Part shown: in pieces, positions 34,932 through 41,594 of the stretch
Position numbering within the stretch: position 1 is the stretch's first letter
Layout: every line of letters begins with the position of its first letter
DNA from: DAHUXT01 sp036273675
GTDB lineage: Bacteria > Chloroflexota > Ktedonobacteria > Ktedonobacterales > JADMIN01
Reading direction: 5' to 3'
Assembly (NCBI GenBank): GCA_036273675.1
Contig: DASUHD010000068.1
Span: 1 to 48,894 of the forward strand
Length of the DNA: 48,894 nucleotides
The notes under the pieces: model-generated
The model's input: only the letters and a program-made list of their open reading frames with translations
Databases searched by the model: none
Told to the model about the DNA's origin: nothing
Translations under genes and position numbers: made by a program

Positions 34932-34965
34932 ATCTAGTGACTCCCTCGCCCGGACAACTTCAAGC

Positions 34966-34995
34966 ATAGTATGAGTATCGCTACGACTTTATCAA
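34966..34995 (-). promoter_or_regulatory. candidate promoter for the RhtA-like exporter
   Basis: Minus-strand TTGATA (34995-34990) and TACTAT (34971-34966), spacing 18 bases, ending 35 bases before the start codon. Confidence 0.4.
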
Positions 34996-35041
34996 CCAGT
35001 TCCATGCCTGAATCGTTACGGACCAGGGAGAACATCTTACC

Positions 35042-35722
35042 ATGACCGACCGCGAATTCCTCCGCCTCCACATCGAGGCCGTCTGGGGCATCAGCATTCC
35101 GCCGCTCGAAGGCGATACCGTTGAGCTGACAGACACCACGCCGCTTCCGCCGTGGACGCTCTATCAGGCCGACCTCTCGCAGGGCGAGCGCATCACGATC
35201 TGGCGCCCCGGTGTCACGCCAGGTGAGCGAGCCGATCTGCTTCAGCGCGCGCAGAGCGCCGATGTGGTCTTCGATGCCGCTGTTGGCATGCGCCGCGAGG
35301 TGGTCTTGCGATTCTCCGAAACACTGAGCATAGCAGCCCAGCACGACGCCAGACTCCTCACCGCAGACGACGCGGCGCTCCTGGAAGCCTTCGAGGCTGG
35401 CAGCGCCACCTACTTTCTGAGTCGGTCACACGCGCCATGCATCGGCGTGATTGCCGATGGTCGGCTTGTTGGTGTGGCCCACAGCTCGCGCCGGACGGCT
35501 GCTGCATGCGAATTGGGCATCAACACCGTCACCGAGGCGCGTCGGCAGGGCTATGCCTTGGCAGCAACGCGCGCATGGACGTTCGCAATCCAACAGGAAG
35601 GGCTGACGCCGATCTACAGCGCCTTCGCGCATAATACCGCGTCGTTACGGCTGGCCGCGGCAGTCGGCTATATACAGGTGAGCGCAAGTGTCTACGGGCC
35701 GGTCAGCGAGACCCACGAGTAG
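35042..35722 (+). CDS. GNAT-family N-acetyltransferase
   Basis: 226 residues, ATG at 35042, AGGGAG upstream. The N-terminal 110 residues (WGISIPPLEGDTVELTDTT onward) are an accessory domain; the C-terminal half is the GNAT fold: GVIADGRLVGVAHSSRR, ELGINTVTEARRQGYALAAT (acetyl-CoA loop RRQGYA near residue 175) and PIYSAFAHNTASLRLAAAVGY. Substrate unknown. It is divergent from the exporter gene and may be related to it functionally, for instance in toxin or amino-acid modification, but nothing direct shows this. Confidence 0.82.
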   Translation: MTDREFLRLHIEAVWGISIPPLEGDTVELTDTTPLPPWTLYQADLSQGERITIWRPGVTPGERADLLQRAQSADVVFDAAVGMRREVVLRFSETLSIAAQHDARLLTADDAALLEAFEAGSATYFLSRSHAPCIGVIADGRLVGVAHSSRRTAAACELGINTVTEARRQGYALAATRAWTFAIQQEGLTPIYSAFAHNTASLRLAAAVGYIQVSASVYGPVSETHE

Positions 35723-35858
35723 GGCGCGAAACCTGACGGGCAGCGGCTTTGCTGGCATCGAATGTGCTGGTTGAGGGCAGATGCCGTGGCGAAATGTCCG
35801 CACGCGCGAGCGCCTCGGCGGTGTCGTTGAAAGTGTATGCGAGGGAGGGTTCGCGGGT

Positions 35859-36932
35859 ATGAAGACGGCACAAGAACTGCTTGAGAAAATGGCCAGTTTC
35901 GATCCCGGCGATGCGCTGGTATTGAGCGTTTATCTGGATATGCGTCCGCATGCGATGGGGGAAAGCCCTGGAGCGCGTCATGCTGAGGTGATCCTGAAAG
36001 ACCGGTTGCGCACCATCGAAAAGACCCTCTTACCGCGCGGGCCAGCCCTGGATGACTTCCGGGCCGATGCGGCGCGCATCCAGCGCTTTTTCGACGAACA
36101 CGCCGAGCCATACCTTGAAGGGGTGGCCATCTTTGCCTGCAACCGCCACCAGCTCTTCGAGACGCTTGAGACCGGTGTCCCGTTCGACGACTTCGTCGCG
36201 CTGGAGCCACTGCCCGATCTCTTCCAGCTTGCACGCCTGATCGACGAGCACGAGACCAGTGTGGTCGCCCTCGTGGATACGAACACCGCGCGCCTGTTCG
36301 TGACCCGCCGGGGCTTTCTCCACGAGGTATCCGGGCCAACAGACGACAAGTTTTACTCTCGCCAGCGCAACACGGGCGGGCTCAACCACAAGAACTATCA
36401 GCGACGGGTGCAGAACCGCCGTATTGACTTCGCCCGCGACATGGCCGCAGCCATCGAGGAGCTGGTGGCGCATGAGGGGGCCACGCACGTCATCCTGGCG
36501 GGCGATGCGGTCGCCATTCCGCTGCTGCACCAGGCGCTCTCGCCACAACTGGAGCCACTTATCTCCGAGCAGGTGCTGAGCCTGGATATACGCGCCCCTC
36601 GTGATGAGGTCCATAGCGAGATCACACCGTTGCTAGCACAGATCGAGGAGGATGAATCGCATGGCGTCGCCGACCGCCTCATCGAGGAGGTGCAGCGGCA
36701 GGGGCTCGGCGTCGTCGGGCCACAGGAGACGCGCGACGCATTGACGCATGGCCAAGCGGACACGCTGGTGCTGGCAGAAGAGACACCGCTTGATGCGCAG
36801 GAGCGTAACGAGCTGGTCCATCTGGCGACTCAGACAGGCGCCGAGGTCGAGACGGTCCAGGGACACGAATCGCTGATCGACGCGGGCGGCGTCGGCGCGA
36901 TCCTCCGCTACCAGGTCTCCTGGGCGCCATAA
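35859..36932 (+). CDS. archaeo-eukaryotic release factor-like protein (baeRF family)
   Basis: 357 residues from the ATG at 35859 (MKTAQELLEK), GAGGGAGGG upstream. The layout matches bacterial eRF1/Vms1-like proteins: an alpha/beta N-terminal domain (FDPGDALVLSVYLDMRP), a central RNase-H-like domain (VVALVDTNTARLFVTRRGFL) and a C-terminal L7Ae-like domain (GQADTLVLAEETPLD, VHLATQTGAEVETVQG). The catalytic loop expected to read GGxxQxxYQRR is GGLNHKNYQRR near residue 172, with His where Gln is usual. Members act on ribosome-bound peptidyl-tRNA or tRNA ends. No partner gene adjoins it. Confidence 0.8.
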   Translation: MKTAQELLEKMASFDPGDALVLSVYLDMRPHAMGESPGARHAEVILKDRLRTIEKTLLPRGPALDDFRADAARIQRFFDEHAEPYLEGVAIFACNRHQLFETLETGVPFDDFVALEPLPDLFQLARLIDEHETSVVALVDTNTARLFVTRRGFLHEVSGPTDDKFYSRQRNTGGLNHKNYQRRVQNRRIDFARDMAAAIEELVAHEGATHVILAGDAVAIPLLHQALSPQLEPLISEQVLSLDIRAPRDEVHSEITPLLAQIEEDESHGVADRLIEEVQRQGLGVVGPQETRDALTHGQADTLVLAEETPLDAQERNELVHLATQTGAEVETVQGHESLIDAGGVGAILRYQVSWAP

Positions 36933-36941
36933 TAGCGCTGG

Positions 36942-37004
36942 CGGCTGAAGCCTCGCCTATGGGTTGCGCAAGCGCAACCGCAAAGCCCGCGCAGACGGGC
37001 TAGC
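36942..37004. repeat. dispersed palindromic intergenic element (copy B)
   Basis: GCGGCTGAAGCCTCGCCTA, then a perfect hairpin GGTTGCGC-AA-GCGCAACC (36962-36979), then CAAAGCCCGC and a short stem AGCCCG/CGGGCT. Same order as copy A at 33824. Being directly after a stop codon it may also help end transcription. Confidence 0.6.
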
Positions 37005-37263
37005 CAGATCTGGACAAGTATTCAGGCTGCCTCTGGCTCCCCTCCCCCTGCGGGGTGTATAGGCCGGGGGGAGGGGGTCGCCATAACTTGCCAGCGTGAA
37101 CTGCGAGACGAACGCCCAGAGCGTCTGGCTTGCGTCGAGGTTGCGCGTCGTCTAGCCGACGATAGAGGCGGGCATGTGTTGTTGCGCCGGACGGCAACAC
37201 GCCATGCTCAGCAGCAGTGACGACGACACGCCACACTATACCGACTGATCGCTCGCGCAAGCA

Positions 37264-37281
37264 AGGGAACTCAGGGAACTC
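37264..37281 (+). repeat. 9-bp exact tandem duplication
   Basis: AGGGAACTC at 37264-37272 and 37273-37281. Confidence 0.85.
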
Positions 37282-37318
37282 TCAGCCTTGGCGCGGCGTG
37301 TGCCATCCTGCCTGTTGC

Positions 37319-37347
37319 TTGACAGGTATGGGGGCCAGTGATACACT
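37319..37347 (+). promoter_or_regulatory. rplU-rpmA promoter
   Basis: A perfect TTGACA (37319-37324) and TACACT (37342-37347) at 17-base spacing. The resulting leader before rplU would be about 180 bases. Confidence 0.65.
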
Positions 37348-37411
37348 CTATAGGCTGTACGCGAATACACCTTCTCGTGCGTGATCCCGCAAAACAACAC
37401 CGCTCCGGGGT

Positions 37412-37435
37412 ACCACTGCGCGCCGCGCATGTGGT
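37412..37435 (+). promoter_or_regulatory. leader hairpin upstream of rplU
   Basis: ACCACTGCGC (37412-37421) pairs with GCGCA and GTGGT (37425-37429, 37431-37435) around a GCC loop with one bulged T. It is followed by the pyrimidine-rich CTTCTTCGTTCT. It could be an attenuator or an L21 autoregulatory element. Confidence 0.45.
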
Positions 37436-37533
37436 CTTCTTCGTTCTAACAGGGGAGCAGATGCGGGGAACGCCTCTGTGAGACCGATACGGTAAATTGC
37501 GGATAACGCAGGAATGCAGGAGAGACCCAGACC

Positions 37534-37983
37534 ATGTATGCAGTGATCGAGACAGGGGGCAAGCAGTACCGCGTTACCCCTGGCCAGACGGTTGAGGTGG
37601 AGCTGTTGCCCGCCGAGCCAGGCAGTGAGGTGGCGCTGGAGCGCGTGCTGCTCGTCTCTACCGACGACAAGACGCTCGTTGGCTCGCCCACTGTTGCAAA
37701 CGCGCGCGTGATGACCACGGTCGTCCGCGAGGGGCGCGGCGAGAAGATCATCGTCTTCAAGTACAAGTCCAAGAAGCGCTATCGCCGGACACAGGGCCAC
37801 CGCCAGGACTATATGTATCTGCTGGTGACCGACATTCAGGCGGACGGCAAGAGCCTGGTCTCCGAAGAGGCCCGCCAGCGCTACGAGGCGTCGGCAAGCC
37901 GCCAGGCGAAGCGCTATGAGGCCCGCCTGTTGAGCGCGTACGAGGCGCTGGGCGTGACCGAAGAGGCCGCACCCGAGGCGTAG
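37534..37983 (+). CDS. rplU: 50S ribosomal protein L21
   Basis: 149 residues. MYAVIETGGKQYRVTPGQ is the L21 signature start; FKYKSKKRYRRTQGHRQDY is the rRNA-binding part. The last 45 residues (Ala/Arg/Glu-rich) extend beyond the usual 103-residue protein. AGGAGAG precedes the ATG. rpmA follows after 52 bases, the conserved L21-L27 pair. Confidence 0.96.
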   Translation: MYAVIETGGKQYRVTPGQTVEVELLPAEPGSEVALERVLLVSTDDKTLVGSPTVANARVMTTVVREGRGEKIIVFKYKSKKRYRRTQGHRQDYMYLLVTDIQADGKSLVSEEARQRYEASASRQAKRYEARLLSAYEALGVTEEAAPEA

Positions 37984-38035
37984 AGGTAAGAGCGCTTCCA
38001 TGATGAAGCGCTGGTGAAGGACGGGATAGAACGAC

Positions 38036-38329
38036 ATGGCTCATAAAAAAGGTGTCGGCAGTTCGCGTAACGGCCGCGACAGCAAACCAAAGATGCTCGG
38101 CGTGAAGCGCTTTGATGGTCAGTTTGTGCATTCTGGCTCCGTGCTCGTGCGCCAGATGGGTACGCGCTTCAACCCAGGCCGCAACGTTGGCCTGGGCCGC
38201 GATTTCACGCTGTTCGCCACGATTGACGGCACAGTGAAGTTCGAGTGGGAGAGCCGGACCAAGAAGCGCGTGAGCGTCTACCCGGTCGCCGCCGAGCAGC
38301 CAGCCGCGGAGGCCGCCGCCACCGCCTGA
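38036..38329 (+). CDS. rpmA: 50S ribosomal protein L27
   Basis: 97 residues: MAHKKGVGSSRNGRDS start, then LGVKRFDGQFVHSGSVLVRQ and GTRFNPGRNVGLGRDFTLFA. The N-terminal tail reaches the peptidyl-transferase centre. There is no cleavable N-terminal extension of the Firmicutes type. A short Ala/Glu tail follows the fold. Co-transcribed with rplU; GAAGGA lies upstream of the ATG. The usual next gene, obg, does not follow. Confidence 0.96.
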   Translation: MAHKKGVGSSRNGRDSKPKMLGVKRFDGQFVHSGSVLVRQMGTRFNPGRNVGLGRDFTLFATIDGTVKFEWESRTKKRVSVYPVAAEQPAAEAAATA

Positions 38330-38666
38330 CCTGCCCAAATCAGCGCGAGACTCCCAGCTTGATATTCTCATGAGGCAGATGCACTGCGCGTGTGTCTGCC
38401 TTGCGTTGTGTCTATGGCTGTCAGCAGCAACCGCTTCGGACCATCTAGACCGCACAGTGAGCGCAACACAGTACGTCCTCTCTCGTAGATACGGCAGACT
38501 ATGCAGTGTAGTCGAACTGTCGCGCACTGCATTGCGTCACCCGGCGCCGCATGCTATAGTGGCCCGCAACAGCCCGAGAGCAAGCGTTATCGGCACAGAA
38601 TGTGTTATCCTTTCCGGGATAGATACCTTACTACTGTTTCCCTAAATCGGCTGGGAGGGGGTCCGC
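38330..38666. other. 337-bp gene-free region
   Basis: No gene supported. An inverted repeat TGCAGTG/CACTGCA (about 38507-38530) lies just upstream of the candidate promoter of the signalling island. Confidence 0.5.
38532..38560 (+). promoter_or_regulatory. candidate promoter of the signalling island
   Basis: TTGCGT (38532-38537) and TATAGT (38555-38560), 17-base spacing, about 105 bases before the first phosphatase gene. The -35 match is weak. Confidence 0.35.
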
Positions 38667-39626
38667 ATGGCCCTGCGTCTCATCGCCGCTTCCAAGACGG
38701 ATGTCGGCAAGCAGCGCGAGCAGAACGAAGACAATCTGTATTCGCAAATCATCGAGGATGATCGGCATGCGTCTGGCCTCTTCATCGTCGCTGATGGCAT
38801 GGGCGGATACCACGCTGGCGAGGTGGCCAGCAAAATCGCTGTCGAGACCGTGAGCGACATGCTCAAGTCCGTGCTGGGGCCAACCAGTTCGCAGCCGACG
38901 ATGCCGCTTAACCGGGCGCGCGGACGCGACAAAGGAGCGAAGGTGACGCGGAAGCTCCCCGCAGTCGAGGGCAGTGGGGACGGCGAGAGCAAGGGCGAGA
39001 GCAAGGCGGCCAGCGAGACCAGCGAGGCGGAGACCGTGACGCTGCCCGTGGCCCAGCCAACCAAAGCGCTGGATGAATCCATGGCGCTCGAACACTACTC
39101 TGACTTGTTGCGCAACGCCATCGAGCAGAGCAGCGAGAAGATCGTCGAGTACGGCGACGAACACAAGGAGGCGCGCGGCCTTGGATCCACCATCACCGCC
39201 GCGCTAGTCGTCGAGGGCCAAGCGTTCATCGCGAACGTTGGCGACAGCCGCACCTATCTGCTGCGCGATGGCAAGCTCACCCGCGTCACCTCCGATCACT
39301 CACTGGTCGAGCGGCTGGTGCAGGCAGGCCAGATTGACCGCGATGATGTCTACGATCACCCCAGCCGCAACCTGATTTACCGCTCGCTAGGCGCGGGTCG
39401 CGCGGAGGTCGATGTCGATATCTTCACGGAGCGGCTTCAGCCGGGCGACGCCCTGCTGCTGTGCAGCGACGGCCTCTGGGAGATGGTGCACGATCCGCAA
39501 TTGACCAATATCCTCACCGAGGTTGATGATCTCAATGAGACGGTTAACCTTCTGATTCAGCGCGCGAACGAAAACGGCGGCGAAGACAACATTTCCGCTG
39601 TGATTGTCCGCGGTGTCGCTGGGTAG
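38667..39626 (+). CDS. PP2C-family Ser/Thr protein phosphatase
   Basis: 319 residues, GGGAGGGGG before the ATG. Metal-binding motifs are intact: KQREQNEDN, FIVADGMGGYHAGE, GLGSTITAALV, VGDSRTYLLRDGKL, LLLCSDGLWEMV and ENGGEDNISAVIV. A polar insert of about 55-60 residues (roughly 75-135, Lys/Ser/Glu-rich) interrupts the domain after the ADGMGG helix. It removes phosphate from Ser/Thr, most likely countering the kinase encoded 11 bases downstream. First gene of the signalling island. Cytosolic; no membrane segment. Confidence 0.94.
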   Translation: MALRLIAASKTDVGKQREQNEDNLYSQIIEDDRHASGLFIVADGMGGYHAGEVASKIAVETVSDMLKSVLGPTSSQPTMPLNRARGRDKGAKVTRKLPAVEGSGDGESKGESKAASETSEAETVTLPVAQPTKALDESMALEHYSDLLRNAIEQSSEKIVEYGDEHKEARGLGSTITAALVVEGQAFIANVGDSRTYLLRDGKLTRVTSDHSLVERLVQAGQIDRDDVYDHPSRNLIYRSLGAGRAEVDVDIFTERLQPGDALLLCSDGLWEMVHDPQLTNILTEVDDLNETVNLLIQRANENGGEDNISAVIVRGVAG

Positions 39627-39637
39627 GAGCCATCGCC

Positions 39638-41560
39638 ATGCCCCTCGCGTCTGGGACCGTTCTGGCTGGGCGCTACCGGCTGCTAGCTCGTCTGGGTGAA
39701 GGCGGGATGGGTAGCGTCTACAAAGTGGAGGACGTTACCCAACCAGGCCGATTCCTCGCGCTCAAAGAGCTACTCGACGACGCCACGCTGCCGCCGGACG
39801 AGCGCGCCGCCGCCGTCAAGCGCTTCGACGACGAGATCGCGCTGCTCCGCCGGTTGCACCACCCGCGCATACCCTCCTTCGAGGGGCATTTTCTCGAGCG
39901 CGGCCAGCACTACTTCCTGATGGAGTTGATCGCTGGCGTCACGCTCGAAGACCTCCAGACGCAGCGGCACAGCCCCCTGCCTGAATATGACGTGCTCTCG
40001 TGGATGTGTGATGTCTGCGATGTGCTGAGCTATCTGCACGCGCAACACCCGCCGATCATCGTGCGCGACCTCAAGCCCGGCAATATCATGGTCACGCCCG
40101 ATGGCAACGTCTTCCTCATCGACTTCGGCATCGCGCGCACCTATAAGGCAGGCAAGCAGAGCAACACTGAAAACCTCGGCACCGCCATCTACGCTTCACC
40201 GGAGCACCACGGCCATGGCCAGACCGATGCCCGCTCGGATATCTACAGCCTGGGCGCGACGATGTATCATCTGCTGACCAATGTCGAGCCTGCCCCGATG
40301 GAGACGCCGCTTCCTGGTTCGCTGCGTCGCCATGCGCCTGGTGTCGGCGAGGCGACCGAACGTTTGATTATCCGCGCGATGGAGCTTGACCCCGCGCGCC
40401 GCTTTCCCGACGCGGAGGCGATGCGCCAGGCCATGCGTCAGGCGATGATGACGCTGCCGCCCGCGGCCCAGGCCAGCCGGACGCGCATCACGCTACCCAG
40501 CTCGACGAACTCCGCGCCAGCGCTACCGAGATCTGCCGCTCCAAGTTATTCGGCCAGCGCGCCAGCGTCTTCATCCCCGCGGGCATCGTCGGTGGCCGCG
40601 CAGCCAGCCGTCGCGCCAGCGCCGGTGTCTCGTCCAGCCGCCAGTGCTGGCGTGCGGGCCGCTGGACTCATCTGTCCGCGATGTGGGTTCGTGAACCGCT
40701 CCAACGCGAAGTTCTGCGCGCACGACGGCGCGCCACTGCGCCCAGGCATCGCGCCACGCAGCCGCGCCGGAAAGCCCGCCGCCGCGCCAGTCACGAAGAT
40801 TGTCCCCGCCAGCACCGCCGAGTTGCACGCCCAGCGCGCCACCGAATCGTTCGGCGCCGGACGCTTCCAGCAGGCGATCCGCCAGGCGGAGGAGGCCATC
40901 GCCCAGGGGCGCGGCACGTATGACCTCTACCTGCTGCTTGGCCGCGCCCGCCGCTCACTCAGTCGACATCTCGAGGCGGCGCGCGCCTTCGAGCAGGCTG
41001 CCCGCCTGCAACCGTCGGCCGAGGCGCTGACGCTGGAAGGGTTGTCCTGGCGCGATGCGGGCGACCTCACTGCCGCACAGATTGCGCTGACGAAGGCGCG
41101 CGTGCTCGACCCGCGTAACGCCGATATTCCCAGCCAACTGGGGATGATCTGCCTGCAACAGGGCATGTTCTCGCAGGCCGAAGGCGAATTGACTGCCGCC
41201 CTGGAAATCCAGCGGAACTGGGTTCCGGCGCTCATTGGCATGGGACAGCTACATGAGGCGCGCAAAGAGTGGCCGGAGGCTATCGCATCTTTCCGCCAGG
41301 CAACCGCCACCGCGCCGAACGACGCGACCGCCCATCTGGAGCTGGGTCGTGCGCTGCTGGCAACGCACAAGCCCGCCGAGGCCGTGCGCGAGCTGGAGCA
41401 GGCGGCGCGCCTCGCGCCACAATCGGCGGAGGCGTTGACCGCGCTGGGTGTCGCGCTCTCGGCCACCGGCAAGCGCAATAAGGCGCGCGATGCGTTGCGG
41501 AAGGCGCTGAGTATCGATCCTACCAGCCGCGAGGCCCGCGACATGCTCGATCATATGTAA
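39638..41560 (+). CDS. Ser/Thr protein kinase with zinc ribbon and TPR repeats
   Basis: 640 residues, AGGAG before the ATG. The kinase domain (about 1-270) has GEGGMGSVYKVED, ATP-binding Lys in FLALKELL, the catalytic loop VRDLKPGNIM (Val for the usual His), DFG as LIDFGIAR and the activation-segment end YASPEH. A Pro/Ala/Ser linker follows, then a zinc ribbon with two CxxC pairs (CPRCGFVNRSNAKFCAHDG, near 345), then about seven TPR-type helical repeats (about 400-640, for example LEGLSWRDAGDLTAAQIALT). There is no membrane segment, unlike PknB-type kinases, so it is soluble. It sits between two PP2C genes and is very likely co-transcribed. Confidence 0.93.
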   Translation: MPLASGTVLAGRYRLLARLGEGGMGSVYKVEDVTQPGRFLALKELLDDATLPPDERAAAVKRFDDEIALLRRLHHPRIPSFEGHFLERGQHYFLMELIAGVTLEDLQTQRHSPLPEYDVLSWMCDVCDVLSYLHAQHPPIIVRDLKPGNIMVTPDGNVFLIDFGIARTYKAGKQSNTENLGTAIYASPEHHGHGQTDARSDIYSLGATMYHLLTNVEPAPMETPLPGSLRRHAPGVGEATERLIIRAMELDPARRFPDAEAMRQAMRQAMMTLPPAAQASRTRITLPSSTNSAPALPRSAAPSYSASAPASSSPRASSVAAQPAVAPAPVSRPAASAGVRAAGLICPRCGFVNRSNAKFCAHDGAPLRPGIAPRSRAGKPAAAPVTKIVPASTAELHAQRATESFGAGRFQQAIRQAEEAIAQGRGTYDLYLLLGRARRSLSRHLEAARAFEQAARLQPSAEALTLEGLSWRDAGDLTAAQIALTKARVLDPRNADIPSQLGMICLQQGMFSQAEGELTAALEIQRNWVPALIGMGQLHEARKEWPEAIASFRQATATAPNDATAHLELGRALLATHKPAEAVRELEQAARLAPQSAEALTALGVALSATGKRNKARDALRKALSIDPTSREARDMLDHM

Positions 41561-41594
41561 CCGCGTGTAGTGCGATAGCGAGGAGCGTATCCCA

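Larger units (their letters stand above)
36933..37533. other. 601-bp gene-free region upstream of rplU
   Basis: Holds a palindromic element (36942-37004), a GC-rich inverted repeat (about 37037-37075), a 9-bp tandem duplication AGGGAACTC (37264-37281), the rplU promoter (37319-37347) and a leader hairpin (37412-37435). No gene is supported. Confidence 0.6.

Noticed and set aside
38036..38080. L27 tail KKGVGSS instead of KKGGGSS
   Set aside because: Val at this position is known in several phyla, so it is not unusual.
40060..40085. Kinase catalytic loop VRDLKPGN lacking the HRD histidine
   Set aside because: This substitution is common in bacterial Ser/Thr kinases of this kind and the catalytic Asp, Lys and Asn are present; the kinase is likely active.
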